From an uncultured Acidobacteriia bacterium (GTDB taxonomy: Bacteria > Acidobacteriota > Terriglobia > Bryobacterales > Bryobacteraceae): a stretch of DNA of 64,000 bases. The notes under the pieces are model-generated. The model made no database searches. It had not been told where the DNA came from and saw only the letters and a program-made list of their open reading frames with translations. The translations under genes were made by a program, and so were the position numbers. Below are positions 1-10,127 of the stretch, piece after piece. The stretch covers positions 1 to 64,000 of the forward strand of contig CAIQWJ010000065.1 of the NCBI GenBank assembly GCA_903875575.1, in the 5' to 3' direction. Position 1 is the first letter of the stretch, and each line of letters begins with the position of its first letter.

Positions 1-183
1 CTATTGGGATATAACCTGATCCAGTGTTCCAGACGGAACCCCACACCATCACCTGCTTACGCTTTCTTCTCTTAAAGACACCCTCCAACCGCGCTCTTCA
101 CCCGCAGCCGTTTACCGCGCAGCGGTTTAGTTCACTGATTTTCCGCTACCGAACAATTTGCCCAGTTGCGGTATCCTGCGAAC
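1..183. other. Leading non-coding stretch
   Basis: I see no supported gene here. The short frames that cross it have no recognisable protein features. The only signal is TATCCT at 172-177, exactly 6 nt before the GTG chosen for the next gene, which may be a -10 element of a leaderless transcript. Confidence 0.5.
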
Positions 184-867
184 GTGAAAGTCATCCTGTT
201 CGGCGCTTCGGGAATGGTTGGGCAGGGAGTTTTGCGGGAATGCCTCCTCGATCCGGAGGTTGACGCCGTGCTCCTGATCGGGCGCAACACGACCGGTGTC
301 AGTCATCCAAAGGTGCGCGAGATCGTTCACCGGGACTTAGCAGATCTCACCCGTTTCGAAAACCTGCTCTCGGGCTACGATGCCTGTTTCTTTTGTCTGG
401 GCGTATCGTCGGTCGGGATGCCGGAAGCGGAGTATAAGCGCATCACTTATGACCTGACGCTAGGCGCGGCCGGAGCGCTGGCGAAACTCAATCCTGGCAT
501 GACATTCATCTATGTTTCCGGCATGGGGACTGACAGCACCGAAAAGGGAAAGACCGCGTGGGCGCGCGTGAAGGGTGCAACCGAGAACGCCCTGCTGCGC
601 CTGCCGTTCAAAGCCGCGTACATGTTCCGTCCCGGTGGAATCCAGCCTATGCACGGAGAAATGGCGAAGGCCGCGATGACGCGATACGCCCTGAAACTAC
701 TCGGTCCGATCATTCCGTTCCTGATGCGGATCGCCCCCAACTACGTCACAACTACGGAGCGGCTGGGACGCGCAATGCTCATCGCGGCGAAAACCGGTGC
801 CCCCAGGCCTGTGCTGGAGAGCGCCGATATCAACGCGCTGGCGCAGACCGGGACTCCCGCTATTTGA
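184..867 (+). CDS. NAD(P)-binding Rossmann-fold oxidoreductase (HTATIP2/NAD-dependent epimerase-like)
   Basis: The product is about 227 aa and probably cytoplasmic. The N-terminus has a dinucleotide-binding motif, VILFGASGMVGQGV, at residues 3-16. A YVSGMGTD segment follows the fourth strand, and MFRPGGIQP resembles the substrate-side loop of atypical short-chain dehydrogenases. This fits the NAD(P)H-binding family that includes HTATIP2-like proteins; the substrate is unknown. I prefer the GTG at 184 over the TTG at 166 because the Rossmann strand then begins directly after the start and because TATCCT lies 6 nt upstream. No Shine-Dalgarno sequence is visible. The 3' end overlaps the convergent thioredoxin gene by 8 bp. 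The family call is fairly secure; the exact reaction is not. Confidence 0.75.
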   Translation: MKVILFGASGMVGQGVLRECLLDPEVDAVLLIGRNTTGVSHPKVREIVHRDLADLTRFENLLSGYDACFFCLGVSSVGMPEAEYKRITYDLTLGAAGALAKLNPGMTFIYVSGMGTDSTEKGKTAWARVKGATENALLRLPFKAAYMFRPGGIQPMHGEMAKAAMTRYALKLLGPIIPFLMRIAPNYVTTTERLGRAMLIAAKTGAPRPVLESADINALAQTGTPAI

Positions 868-2092
868 CCGTCATTTTCGCGTAGTCTTCCTGCCAATACG
901 CCTTGTTGCCCGGATAGCCGGAGGTGTCCGGCATATTTGCCAATACGCTGCGGCGAAGCGCGAGCAGGTCGGTCAGCGCCAGTTTGCCTTCCTTGCGGTA
1001 GAGCACTTTGCCGTCGCTGCCGATGACCTCGGTGAACATAGAGTTCGCTTTCCACTTTTCTCCGAACGCGGCCTGCGCGGCAGCGAGATCCACCGTTGAC
1101 TGCATGTTGGGGCTGGAAGCGTGCTCTTTTTCGAGGAAGCTCGTCACTGCTGCCTGATCCGCCACGGGATCAGTGGCAACGGATACAAACGTGAAGGCCC
1201 TGAGTCGGTACATCCGCCATGTGGTTTCAAGGTCATGGAACGATTCGGCGCAGGTGGGGCATTTGGTGGACCAGAAAGTGACCACCTGCACCTTACCCGA
1301 CGTGTTGGATTTGAGCTTCTTCAGTGCGTCAGCATCCGCCGTTCCCAGCTTCACCGGTTCTTTCATGATGGCCTGCATCTCGGCTTCGCGGGACTGTGAA
1401 CCTATGGCCTTCGAAAGCCACTTGGTGGAACAGCCATGCACGCGTGTGTCTGTCACGGTGACAGGTTTGCCGGCAAGAAGTTCTTCGAGGGCATTGCGCG
1501 TGTCACGTGTCTTCACCAGATCCGGCCGCTGGTTGTCGTCGATCTGGCCTTCGAAACGGAGGTTGCGATCTTTGTCAAAGATGAAGATGTGGGGCGTGGC
1601 GACCACGCCAAATTTGGTGGCGGTCGACTGTGTCTCGCCGTCGTAAAGATAGGGCCAGGTGATGTGGCGATCCGCCATGCGGAGCTTCATTTCCGGGAGG
1701 GAGTCTTCAAGGTCGGTGTAGCCTTCCTCGTTCAGGCGGACCGAGGCGGGGTTGTTGGGATTGATCGCTACAAGCTGTACGCCCTTGCCTTTGTAATCGT
1801 CGTAGAGCTGCTTGATGCGGCTCTCATAGTTTTGCGATTCGGGGCAGTGATTGCATTCGAAGGCAATCATAAGAAATTTGGCATTCGCCCATTCCTTCAG
1901 GCTGTGTGTTTTGCCATCGGCACCGGGAAGGGTGAAATCCGGAATGTGGGTACCGATCTTCATCACGGGATGTTCGGCATCCGGCTGAAGGCCAGCCGCG
2001 GGGCGCGGGGCAGTTGGTGCCTGGGCGCGGATCCCCGTGAGAGTGAGGGCGGCCAGGGTGAGAATGCAGATGCGGGAACTAAGACCTTTCAT
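860..2092 (-). CDS. Exported protein with two thioredoxin-fold domains (AhpC/TSA-like plus TlpA-like)
   Basis: The 410-aa product starts with a Sec-type signal peptide (residues 1-23, cleavage near GIRAQA). A peroxiredoxin-like domain follows at about 40-190 with C80-N-H-C83-P in place of the usual single peroxidatic Cys. A second thioredoxin domain is centred on C278-P-T-C281. The domain order suggests an extracytoplasmic thiol-disulphide or redox protein; the partner is unknown. The ATG at 2092 was chosen because it begins the signal peptide and has a purine-rich site (GGAAAAGG) upstream; the open frame continues 50 codons further without signal features. It has its own good promoter (TTGACA-16-TATAGT). 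It is a paralogue of the gene at 3188-4372, with which it shares architecture and the CNHCP motif. Confidence 0.8.
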   Translation of the reverse strand: MKGLSSRICILTLAALTLTGIRAQAPTAPRPAAGLQPDAEHPVMKIGTHIPDFTLPGADGKTHSLKEWANAKFLMIAFECNHCPESQNYESRIKQLYDDYKGKGVQLVAINPNNPASVRLNEEGYTDLEDSLPEMKLRMADRHITWPYLYDGETQSTATKFGVVATPHIFIFDKDRNLRFEGQIDDNQRPDLVKTRDTRNALEELLAGKPVTVTDTRVHGCSTKWLSKAIGSQSREAEMQAIMKEPVKLGTADADALKKLKSNTSGKVQVVTFWSTKCPTCAESFHDLETTWRMYRLRAFTFVSVATDPVADQAAVTSFLEKEHASSPNMQSTVDLAAAQAAFGEKWKANSMFTEVIGSDGKVLYRKEGKLALTDLLALRRSVLANMPDTSGYPGNKAYWQEDYAKMTVK

Positions 2093-2127
2093 GAGTATGC
2101 CTTTTCCGTTTGGTCGGACTGCGGGTA

Positions 2128-2155
2128 CTATATTACACGCGGCGGGCGCTGTCAA
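2128..2155 (-). promoter_or_regulatory. Sigma-70-type promoter for the 860-2092 gene
   Basis: On the minus strand TTGACA (2155 to 2150) and TATAGT (2133 to 2128) are separated by 16 nt. The predicted start is near 2121, giving a leader of about 29 nt. The -35 box sits only 2 bp past the stop of the upstream TIM-barrel gene, so the thioredoxin gene can be transcribed separately from it. Confidence 0.65.
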
Positions 2156-2157
2156 CC

Positions 2158-3171
2158 TCACGCCAGTGCCGCCCTGGCGAAGTCCATGCAACTTTTCACG
2201 GTCGCCTGACGAGTAGAGCCTTCCGGCACCGCGAAATCGCAATCGATGTAACAGCGAATCGGGTACTTCTTATCGCGAACGAGCCGCAGGATGTCTTTGA
2301 TCCGGGTGTCGCCCTCCCCCCAGGGCAGACTAACATTCCCCTTGCTCCTGTCCTTGAGATTGAGGGCAAAGACGCGGGAGTGAGTCTCCTGAACGAACTT
2401 ATACGCATCCCAGCCTCCTCCCACAGCGTCGCCCACATCGACCGAACTGCCGAAGTTCTTCGAGTAGCCGAGTACTTCCTCAAAGTCGGCGGGCTTTGCC
2501 ATAGCTTCGGGATCGACAGACGCCATATTGGGACGGCCCTGCAGCCCTATCTTCAGGTTGTGCTTCTCCGCAATTGGAGCAAGGCGCTTCGCGACGGACT
2601 TGGTGACGGCGCACATCATGAACTCCGCGCCAAGCGCTTTGGTAGCCTCGCAGGCCCGGTTGAGATCTTCGTCCGCGGTTGTGTTGCCAAGCGAGGCGTC
2701 GAATGCATGTAGGGTCAGTCCTGAAGCGGCGAATTTCTTTCGGATTCCGGTGTAGTAATCGAGTGGCACGTTCAGATGCCACTGGCGCAGAGCTTCGACC
2801 GCCGCAGCCTGCTCCGGGCTCATCGGTGCGCGACCGGGCCCCCTGCCCTGCGCGCCGCTGCCTCCCCGCCCCTGAGCGCCGCTGGCACCTGCACCTCTTC
2901 CGCCCCCGAAACCGCCCCCTCGCGCGGGTCGGGCCTTGTCAGCAAGGTCCACGGGCTCCGTTGAGGGAGCAAACAGCAGGCAATCCGGAATGCCGCAATC
3001 CACCATGGACTGGATAATGGCATCGAGGAGGCCCTGGCGCGGCAGCGCGTTGTAGCTATAGCCAGCAACACCGAGCGCAACACCGTGGACTTTCGGCGTC
3101 ACTTTGGCCAGCACTCCTGCTGCGGGGATGGCGGCCAAACCTAGCTTTCCGAAGTCGCGTCTTGTGAGCAT
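2158..3171 (-). CDS. Tat-exported TIM-barrel protein, sugar phosphate isomerase/epimerase-like
   Basis: The 337-aa protein opens with a twin-arginine signal (RRDFGKLGLAA, residues 4-14), so export in folded form is likely. The rest fits the xylose-isomerase-like TIM barrel family (PF01261). A Gly/Arg/Ala-rich low-complexity insert occupies about residues 81-116 and separates the first barrel strands from the rest. Expected metal-ligand positions look altered: DVGD at 246-249, NLKDR at 271-275 where HxKD is usual, and YIDCDF at 308-313 where Glu is usual. Activity as a normal isomerase is therefore uncertain. An SD-like AAGGAA lies before the ATG. It is 15 bp downstream of the 3188-4372 thioredoxin gene and is probably co-transcribed with it. 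Confidence 0.72.
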   Translation of the reverse strand: MLTRRDFGKLGLAAIPAAGVLAKVTPKVHGVALGVAGYSYNALPRQGLLDAIIQSMVDCGIPDCLLFAPSTEPVDLADKARPARGGGFGGGRGAGASGAQGRGGSGAQGRGPGRAPMSPEQAAAVEALRQWHLNVPLDYYTGIRKKFAASGLTLHAFDASLGNTTADEDLNRACEATKALGAEFMMCAVTKSVAKRLAPIAEKHNLKIGLQGRPNMASVDPEAMAKPADFEEVLGYSKNFGSSVDVGDAVGGGWDAYKFVQETHSRVFALNLKDRSKGNVSLPWGEGDTRIKDILRLVRDKKYPIRCYIDCDFAVPEGSTRQATVKSCMDFARAALA

Positions 3172-3187
3172 GAAGATTCCTTTCGCA

Positions 3188-4372
3188 TTACTTTAGAGAT
3201 TGGGCCCAGTAGGCCTGCTGACCGGAGTGATCTTTATCGTCCGGCAGGTTGGCGAGAATTGTTCTGCGCAATTTCGCCATACTGATTTCTCCCTGCTCCT
3301 GATAAAGCACGTCACCATTTGGACCGAACAGCAGCGTATACGGAACGGCTCCGCTCATTTTCGGATCGAAGGAGTCCTGTATCGCGGAGGTGTCATCGGA
3401 CGCGAAGAGATAGTTGACGCTGGTGGCGTGGTTCTTTTTCAGAAAAGCAAAGACGTCGGGTCTGGCTTCCGGAACGTCTTCCGATACGGCCACGAGGCCG
3501 ACGTTGCGACCGCGGTACATCCTGTAAGTGTTCTGGAGTTCCGGGAACTCCGCCACGCACGGGCCGCACCATGTGGCCCAGAAGTTCACGAGCAGCATTT
3601 TTCCGGTACCGTTGCCGCGGAGCTTCTTCAGGATGTCAGGCGTCGTCATAGCGACGGTTACGGGATCAGCCTCAATCTTTGCCAGTTCAGGATCAGGAGC
3701 GGATGTGCCCGTATTCCATTTGGTTGGGCAACCGGAGACGGGAGTCGTGGCAACCGTCACGGTACGTCCGGCGAGCAAGGCATCGATGGCATTGCGGGCA
3801 TCCTGAGTTTTCACCTGGCCAGCGCGTTCGTCGTCGTCGATGCGCCCTTGATAGCGAAGCCTGCGGGTCGCATCGAAAACGAAGACCTGCGGAGTCGCGA
3901 CAGCGCCAAGCCTGGCCGTCAGGGTTTGCGAATCGCCGTCGTACAGGTAGGGGTACTCCAGGTGCCGATCCGTGGCGCGGGTCTGCATTTCTTCATACGA
4001 ATCGTTGAGATCGGACCACGCGAGTTCCGAATAGCTCACCCTGGCGGGATTGTTCGGATTGACGACAATCACGGCGACGCCTTTGTCCTGGTAGTCGTTA
4101 TAGAGACGGCGAATGCGCGATTCATAGAGGTGCGACTGCGGGCAATGGTTGCAATCGAAGACGATGGCCAGCACCTTCGCGGCGGCGTATTCGCTCAGGG
4201 TGTGGGTTTTGCCGTCGACGCCCTGCAACGAGAAATCGGGTGCTGCCGAGCCGATGGCAAGAACAGGATGCGCGGCGTCCGCCTGCACTTCGCGCTGGTG
4301 CGTCCCGCAGGCGCATAGCGATGCGGTGAGGATGACGGCAAGGAACCGGGAAGAAGTCGGGAGGAAACTCAT
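3188..4372 (-). CDS. Exported double-thioredoxin protein, probable lipoprotein
   Basis: The 394-aa product has an N-terminal hydrophobic signal ending in LTASLCAC (residues 15-22), a possible lipobox with Cys22 as the lipidated residue. An AhpC/TSA-like domain carries C74-N-H-C77-P. The C-terminal TlpA-like domain carries the classical W268-C-G-P-C272 active site. The neighbouring 860-2092 paralogue has KCPTC instead, so the two may differ in redox potential. It is first in a short minus-strand run with the Tat TIM-barrel protein. The function is extracytoplasmic thiol chemistry by family; substrates are unknown. No clear SD is visible. Confidence 0.8.
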   Translation of the reverse strand: MSFLPTSSRFLAVILTASLCACGTHQREVQADAAHPVLAIGSAAPDFSLQGVDGKTHTLSEYAAAKVLAIVFDCNHCPQSHLYESRIRRLYNDYQDKGVAVIVVNPNNPARVSYSELAWSDLNDSYEEMQTRATDRHLEYPYLYDGDSQTLTARLGAVATPQVFVFDATRRLRYQGRIDDDERAGQVKTQDARNAIDALLAGRTVTVATTPVSGCPTKWNTGTSAPDPELAKIEADPVTVAMTTPDILKKLRGNGTGKMLLVNFWATWCGPCVAEFPELQNTYRMYRGRNVGLVAVSEDVPEARPDVFAFLKKNHATSVNYLFASDDTSAIQDSFDPKMSGAVPYTLLFGPNGDVLYQEQGEISMAKLRRTILANLPDDKDHSGQQAYWAQSLK

Positions 4373-4442
4373 TGGGCCTGACGAACCGTGCCTTTCAATC
4401 TATGCGCTGGAGGGGCTGTGTGTCAACCGAGTCCGGAAAGCC

Positions 4443-4907
4443 CTAAGCTTTTGGGGGAAACACGCGTTCAATACATTCACGTCTGTACCGAAAAATCCGT
4501 CGGACATCGCGACGGACCTGAATTGCTTCCACGATACGACCGACAAAACCAAACGGCACCCGATATCGCACAACATCCGTCATCATCGTCCCGCCGTTCG
4601 CTTCATGAAACACGTGGGTATGGTGCCAGAGCGCGAACGGACCGGAAAGCTGGACATCGGTGAAGCGATACGGCGGATCCCACGTGCGGATCTGCGTCTT
4701 CCAGCCGAACGGAATGCCGCGCAAACTCAGCTTGTAGCGTATGAGCGAACCCTGCTGGATTCGCGGCGTATCCATACCCAGAACGCGAAAGCGCAGCCAT
4801 GGCGGCGTGATCACTTCAAGATTGCCCGCGTCCGCGAAGAAGGCAAACACTTCATCGCGCGGACGTTCAATCCATTGCTGCCCGCGGTAGGTACGAAAGC
4901 CTGCCAC
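4443..4907 (-). CDS. SRPBCC-fold ligand-binding protein
   Basis: The 154-aa protein matches the START/SRPBCC-like family often annotated as a cell-division inhibitor-type or cyclase/dehydrase-like protein. Recognisable features are WIERPRDEVFAFFADAGN near residues 12-29, the ITPPWLRF segment, and a C-terminal helix with IFRYRRECIERVF. It starts with GTG only 6 nt after the DUF1552 stop, so translation is probably coupled. The ligand is unknown. Placement after the DUF1552/DUF1592 pair may reflect transcription rather than shared function. No signal peptide is seen, so it is probably cytoplasmic. Confidence 0.72.
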   Translation of the reverse strand: MAGFRTYRGQQWIERPRDEVFAFFADAGNLEVITPPWLRFRVLGMDTPRIQQGSLIRYKLSLRGIPFGWKTQIRTWDPPYRFTDVQLSGPFALWHHTHVFHEANGGTMMTDVVRYRVPFGFVGRIVEAIQVRRDVRRIFRYRRECIERVFPPKA

Positions 4908-4913
4908 GAAGCT

Positions 4914-6260
4914 CTATGTACGCGTGAAGATAGAGCCGCTCAGTGTACCGGTGCTGTCGGAGAAGGCGTCCACGCCAATTCCCATCGCGCGCATGATACT
5001 GAGGTGTACGTTCGACATCCGCATTTCACCGTTCGCGCTCTTCCAGTAGGTACCGTGTTTCAGCCCCATGTTGGCACCGCCGGCGATCAACGTCGGCAGG
5101 TTGTGCGAGTTGTGAGTCGTGCTGGCACCGCTGCCGAACATGACGATGGTGTTGTCGAGAACGCTGCCATTACGGTCTTTATACTCGTTCATCTTGCCGA
5201 GAAAGTGGGCGATCTGGTTGCTGAGGAACAGGTCGTATTTGGCGAAATCGAGCTGCCCGTCTTTGTCTGTGGCGTGCGAAAGATTGTGGTGCGTTTTCGA
5301 GAGGCCCAGCTTCAGCGGGAAAGTGTCGCTGATACCCATGCCGTCTTCGCGATTCAGCATGAAGGTGATGGTGCGGCTGATATCGGCATCGAAAGCGAGC
5401 GCCATCAGATCGAACATGTTCCGGTAGTATTCGGCCGGTTCGCCCTCATTGGTGATATCCAGGTTCAGATGCCCGTAATCCTGTTTTTTCAGCGGCACGT
5501 CGATCCAGCGTTCGGACGCGATCAACTGCGTTTCCACTTCGTTGAGCGAGGTCAGATACTGGTCCATGCGGGCCTTGTCGCTCTTGCCCAGTTGTTTGTC
5601 GAGCGCGCGTGCGTTACCGGCCACCGCATCCACCAGTTTGACGCGCCGCTCAACGTTATCATGCTCCGACTGAAGCGAAGTGTGATCGCCGCGGAACAGA
5701 CGATCGAAGATGCGCCGAGGATTGTTTTCCGCCGGAACCGGACGGCCGTCCAGGCCATAAGAAATAGTCCCGGTGCGCGACAGGTAGCCAGTGCCCGCAT
5801 CAATGGAAAGAACAACTGAGGGCCGGCGCGTGAACTGCTTTGTATGCTGCGCGATGACCTGATCCAGTCCGGCAGTGTTGTACGTGCCGGGCTTGGGATT
5901 GTAGAGCGGCGCGCCGGTCAGCCACATGTCCGAACAGGTGTGCGGGTCTGACTTCGGGCCGCTCGGATGGTACAGGCCACCCATAAAACTCAACTGCTTG
6001 CGGAACGGCTTCAGCGGCTCCGTGGAGGCGCCGAAAACAAACTCGCCGTCCTTTTCCGCGGTGGGGAACCAGCTCCATTCCGGCAGTGCGTGCTCGGTCT
6101 TCGGCAGTGACATGCCGTTGGCGGTGTAGATCGCGCAGAAGCGGCGTGGAATCTCGTCGGTCACTTCCGCCCCCATGGCGTCGAGCACGGGAAGCGCCAG
6201 CATGGCTCCGCCCACTCCCTTAAGGAAAGCGCGGCGATCTAATTTGAGAGAGCTTTTCAT
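4914..6260 (-). CDS. DUF1552 exported protein
   Basis: The 448-aa protein begins with a Tat signal ([13 protein letters not shown], about residues 9-21). It matches DUF1552, whose members occur with DUF1592/DUF1588 proteins in Planctomycetota, Verrucomicrobiota and Acidobacteriota. Family-like segments include the SFMGGLYHP and DMWLTGAPL regions and a C-terminal [16 protein letters not shown] stretch resembling a metal-dependent hydrolase fold. The function is unproven. ATG at 6260 is preferred over an upstream in-frame ATG because it places the Tat motif correctly. It lies 57 bp after the DUF1592-type gene and is almost certainly its partner. Confidence 0.85.
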   Translation of the reverse strand: MKSSLKLDRRAFLKGVGGAMLALPVLDAMGAEVTDEIPRRFCAIYTANGMSLPKTEHALPEWSWFPTAEKDGEFVFGASTEPLKPFRKQLSFMGGLYHPSGPKSDPHTCSDMWLTGAPLYNPKPGTYNTAGLDQVIAQHTKQFTRRPSVVLSIDAGTGYLSRTGTISYGLDGRPVPAENNPRRIFDRLFRGDHTSLQSEHDNVERRVKLVDAVAGNARALDKQLGKSDKARMDQYLTSLNEVETQLIASERWIDVPLKKQDYGHLNLDITNEGEPAEYYRNMFDLMALAFDADISRTITFMLNREDGMGISDTFPLKLGLSKTHHNLSHATDKDGQLDFAKYDLFLSNQIAHFLGKMNEYKDRNGSVLDNTIVMFGSGASTTHNSHNLPTLIAGGANMGLKHGTYWKSANGEMRMSNVHLSIMRAMGIGVDAFSDSTGTLSGSIFTRT

Positions 6261-6317
6261 GGGTGCGTTCTTTACCTCACACAGTGGTCCGACAATCGAT
6301 CTTCTTTGCATTCTACA

Positions 6318-9300
6318 CTATTTTTCGAGGAACATTTTGCTGTTAACCACGAACCGGATCATGTCTTTCATCCGGTAGCCATCAGCCTTCAGCTTCCCTT
6401 CTTCCTGGCGCATCACGTTGAGTTCATTGAAAGTGAGCGTGCGCCCGGTCGCGTAGGTGGCCAGATGCTTCATAACGCTGTAGGCCACCTGATCGATACG
6501 GTCCTCGCTTAGATACCGCTTGAGATCATTGGCACCGGAAACTTCCGTCTTGTCCGGCAGCGTGGAATGCGCGTCAACCGTCTGGACTTTGAGGCGTCCG
6601 CCGGCATCAAACTCCTCGAAGGCGATGCCCCAGGGATCGATCTTGGCATGACACTGACGGCAGCCAGGCTGGTTGCGGTGCTGCTCGATGCGCTCGCGGA
6701 GGGTATGGGCCGTGTCGGCTTTGAGTGCCGGGACGTTGGGGGGCGGATCGGCAGGTGGCTCAGCAATAATCTTGCGGGCCAGCCAGGCGCCACGCTTAAC
6801 GGGGTTGGATTCACGACCGTCCGAGAGGCCCGCCATAATCGCGGCCTCCGTCAGAACGCCGCCCAGTTCGGGGCGTTCCGGTTTCAGGGCGACGAACTGA
6901 TACCCGCTCTCAACCTTATCCCCCAGACCGTAGTAGCCAGCGACTGTCTCATTCGTTACGATGAAGTCCGACCGCACAAGATTCCGCACGGGCAGGTTGT
7001 TGCGCAACAGATAGCCCACGTATTCAATCGGCTCCTGGCGAAGCTGTGTCCGGGTATCGCGCGTGAGCTGCGGATAGAGCTTGCGGTCCGGTTCCAGCAC
7101 CGTGAACTTGTCCAGATTCAGCCATTGCGAAGTGAATTCCGTGATGAAGCGCAGGAACTTCGGGTCTTCCGTCAGGCGAGTCACTTCGGAGTCCAGTTGC
7201 TTGTGGAGTTGACCGCGCGCGGCAAGGCCCAGAGTGGTGCGATCCGGCGGACCGTTCCAGAGGAAGTACGAGAGCTTGGAGGCCAGTTCGTATTCGTCAA
7301 GAGGTTCTGGTGCCGGAGACGCGCTGTTCTCAGTCAGGAACAGGAACTGGGGCGAGGTAAGCACCACTTCGAGGGCGTCCTTCACGGAGTCCTGAAAGTT
7401 GCGGCCAGTTGTCGAGGCACGGCGATACACCACCATCAGGGATTCGAGTTCGGCGGAAGTCACCGGGCGGCGATACGCACGCGTCGCAAACGAGCGCAGG
7501 ATCTCTTTTGAGTAGGTTGGCGGATCGTTCGCGTGAGGCGAGTCGATGAAGATACTCTTGTACGACGGCGCGGGCCAGGTATCGTAAAAAGGCCCTTCGA
7601 ACTCGACGGAGCGGATCTCCAGCCGCGGCATATCGCGGCCGTCCGTGTATTCGCTGTGAACGGCAATTTCCCGCACGCCGGCGAGATAGTTCACATTATC
7701 CTTCTCGACTTCAGGATTCGGATAATTCTTCAGCGTGCCCTCAAACACATAGCGACTGAGTTTGCCATTCGCCACCGTCTGGATTGGCCCTACCTGTGCG
7801 AAAGTACTGCCGCAATCACGGCGGAAGCCGAGGCGAACGCCCAACATAGGCGAACGTTTTTCAAACGCAAGGAACTTCTTCGCGTTTTCGTCGGAATCCG
7901 CGAGCGGCGTCAAAACCACGCTGGCCAGATCTTCCATAGCTGTGGTCTGGGCCGAAACTTTCAGTGGACCCGCGTCCAGCCTGACGGCCAGGAAAGCCGT
8001 CTGCAAAGTGGAACCTGAGAAATGACGATCTCCCAGGGAGAGGTTGAGTTCAGGAACAGGCGGTTTCGCCGGCAATGGCGGCGCGACCACAAACTGCTGG
8101 CCCGGCTGCAGCAATGCCTGAATTTCGGCTTCGCCCAAAGCGCGCCGGTAAATGCGGAAATCGTGCAACTGCCCCCGGAACTGCTTGCCGTTCGGAGTAC
8201 GTCCAAACACAAGGTCAGCCTTCGGTTCGTCGAGGTCCGCCGGGCCGACATCGCCCTTGCCAACCTGATAGCCGTTGACGTACAGACGAGTCGTGTTCGT
8301 GATGCCCCATGGTGTTTGGGCTCTGTGAACCACAATGGCCACGTGATGCCACGTGTTGACCTTGATAGCGCCCCTCACGCTGGCGAGCACAGAACCGTTC
8401 GTGCGAGTATCCGCGCCGGCGGTCTGGAGATGAATGCTGCCATTGCGATCCATTTCGACATACCAGCCGTGCGAAAAAGGCGAATTCTGCGTGGACTCTG
8501 TGCCCATATTGGCCACGGTGGGGGCAACGGAAACCAGACCACCATCGCGAAGAAGATCGGGGCGCACCCACAGAGACACACTGAAATCGCCGGTGCCAAC
8601 GTTAGCTGCGGACGTTCGTGGAGCAATGAGTGAGTCGCCATCCCTGTCGAACGCGATGACTTTCCCGAATGCGGCATCATTCGAAAACTGAGCTTTCCCT
8701 TCGAGGCGGGCAGGCGGCTGGCTGGCGTCGCTGCCGCCATCGAGCAACCACCTGACGGCAAGGCCGTCGTTCAGGTGGGAGGCGTCGGCGGTGATCGGGG
8801 CAGCCGGCCCAACACCAGCATGTAGATCCACCTGATAGATGCCGGCCTTCGGAATGTTGACCGTTTGCAGCACGGCCGGTTTGGCGACGGTCATGGCTTG
8901 GGCAGCGCCCGGTGCCTGCGGTTTCGCCGCAGCATCCAGCATCAGCCCGTCATCGTACCTCGCAGCCATGACTGTGATACGGAACCGACCCGTATCCGGC
9001 AGTTCGCGGGTAGAAATCTTAAAGTTCGCCTTGGGACCTTCGGTACCGTCAGCGCCGAAGATTTCGTCATTGGGGATTGCCGGACGCAGCAACAGGCCTT
9101 CCGGCACAAGGTCGTACGCGCGGCCTTTCGGATAGCCATTGCTGCCACGCATATCTGCAAAGACTGCGTGATAAATGCTGTCGAAGTCGCGCCAGCCGCG
9201 CACGGTATCGTTACCCTGGTAGCCTTCAATGTAGCGATACTTCCGTTGCATCGGGTGAGGATCAAACGCAAACGGTTTGGTCGGAACGGGCTCCGTCACC

Positions 9301-10052
9301 ATAAAATCCTGGTTATTTAACAGCGCGCTGCCCGCACCCAGGACAAGTTGCCCGGGGAAAGGCTCCGGGTTGATAGACTTGCCAAACTCCATGCGGAAAT
9401 CCTGGATGGAAGGCTTCGTCTTCGGATCGATGATGGCTCGTGAGAGCGCTTCATCCGCCGTCTGCAGATACTCTTCCAGCAGTTGTGTGGAGAGGTTGAG
9501 CGTTTCCTGATTGTTGACGAAACCGTCCCGCGAAACCGCGTCCGGAGGGATGCCTGTTGTCAGATCATCGTCAATCCCCAGCAGTTCCTGCAGACTATTG
9601 CGGTACTGCGCAATCGTAAGGCGGCGAATCAGACCATTCTTCGGGGCCTGACGCACGCGCGCCGCCTCTATATTCCGGGTAATGAATTCCACCATGCGCG
9701 TGCGTTCCGCAGCGGTCGGTTGCGGCATGCCCTCGGGCGGCATGGTGCCATCGCTGATCTTCGTGCGGATGTTTTCCCAGGCCCGGATGTGCCTATCTTC
9801 GAAGGTGCCGTCGAGTTGATCCACGCGAATTCCCGCGGTGGCGGTATCCGTGTTGTGGCAAAGCATGCAGTTCTGTTCGAAAAAGGGTTTCGCCAGGTTT
9901 TCAAACGTGCCGTCGCCCGGACCGGGGACAGCCGGGGCCGCCTGCGCCACCCAATACCGGGTGGTCCACCCGATCACGCCCGCGACGAGCAGCATAAGCA
10001 CAACATTGCGCCACAAACGATTACGGATCTTCTGTAAACTCATAACTCCCAT
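6318..10052 (-). CDS. Large exported haem-motif protein with LamG and DUF1587/1595/1592/1588/1585 domains
   Basis: This 1244-aa protein has an N-terminal membrane anchor or signal (about 16-40), then a cytochrome-like C62-M-L-C65-H66 motif. DUF1587 follows at about 130-200, then a concanavalin/LamG-like segment (about 430-640), DUF1595, DUF1592 and DUF1588. A second C1131-R-Q-C1134-H1135 motif and DUF1585 lie at the C-terminus. Proteins with this string are typical of Planctomycetes-Acidobacteria surface proteins linked to DUF1552; they are proposed to act on polysaccharides or as redox proteins, but no reaction is proven. Two Met codons (10052 and 10043) are possible starts; neither has a clear SD. 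It follows the PQQ-propeller gene by 75 bp. Confidence 0.85.
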   Translation of the reverse strand: MGVMSLQKIRNRLWRNVVLMLLVAGVIGWTTRYWVAQAAPAVPGPGDGTFENLAKPFFEQNCMLCHNTDTATAGIRVDQLDGTFEDRHIRAWENIRTKISDGTMPPEGMPQPTAAERTRMVEFITRNIEAARVRQAPKNGLIRRLTIAQYRNSLQELLGIDDDLTTGIPPDAVSRDGFVNNQETLNLSTQLLEEYLQTADEALSRAIIDPKTKPSIQDFRMEFGKSINPEPFPGQLVLGAGSALLNNQDFMVTEPVPTKPFAFDPHPMQRKYRYIEGYQGNDTVRGWRDFDSIYHAVFADMRGSNGYPKGRAYDLVPEGLLLRPAIPNDEIFGADGTEGPKANFKISTRELPDTGRFRITVMAARYDDGLMLDAAAKPQAPGAAQAMTVAKPAVLQTVNIPKAGIYQVDLHAGVGPAAPITADASHLNDGLAVRWLLDGGSDASQPPARLEGKAQFSNDAAFGKVIAFDRDGDSLIAPRTSAANVGTGDFSVSLWVRPDLLRDGGLVSVAPTVANMGTESTQNSPFSHGWYVEMDRNGSIHLQTAGADTRTNGSVLASVRGAIKVNTWHHVAIVVHRAQTPWGITNTTRLYVNGYQVGKGDVGPADLDEPKADLVFGRTPNGKQFRGQLHDFRIYRRALGEAEIQALLQPGQQFVVAPPLPAKPPVPELNLSLGDRHFSGSTLQTAFLAVRLDAGPLKVSAQTTAMEDLASVVLTPLADSDENAKKFLAFEKRSPMLGVRLGFRRDCGSTFAQVGPIQTVANGKLSRYVFEGTLKNYPNPEVEKDNVNYLAGVREIAVHSEYTDGRDMPRLEIRSVEFEGPFYDTWPAPSYKSIFIDSPHANDPPTYSKEILRSFATRAYRRPVTSAELESLMVVYRRASTTGRNFQDSVKDALEVVLTSPQFLFLTENSASPAPEPLDEYELASKLSYFLWNGPPDRTTLGLAARGQLHKQLDSEVTRLTEDPKFLRFITEFTSQWLNLDKFTVLEPDRKLYPQLTRDTRTQLRQEPIEYVGYLLRNNLPVRNLVRSDFIVTNETVAGYYGLGDKVESGYQFVALKPERPELGGVLTEAAIMAGLSDGRESNPVKRGAWLARKIIAEPPADPPPNVPALKADTAHTLRERIEQHRNQPGCRQCHAKIDPWGIAFEEFDAGGRLKVQTVDAHSTLPDKTEVSGANDLKRYLSEDRIDQVAYSVMKHLATYATGRTLTFNELNVMRQEEGKLKADGYRMKDMIRFVVNSKMFLEK

Positions 10053-10127
10053 TGGGTACCGACAATACGGTATGACCGCCCTCCGCGCAGACCGATGTGG
10101 ATTAGCATATCACCGTAGAATCGCCAT

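Noticed and set aside
4149-5819. 556-aa plus-strand open frame
   Set aside because: It is antisense to the DUF1552, SRPBCC and thioredoxin genes and lacks family features. The long frame reflects high GC at third positions.
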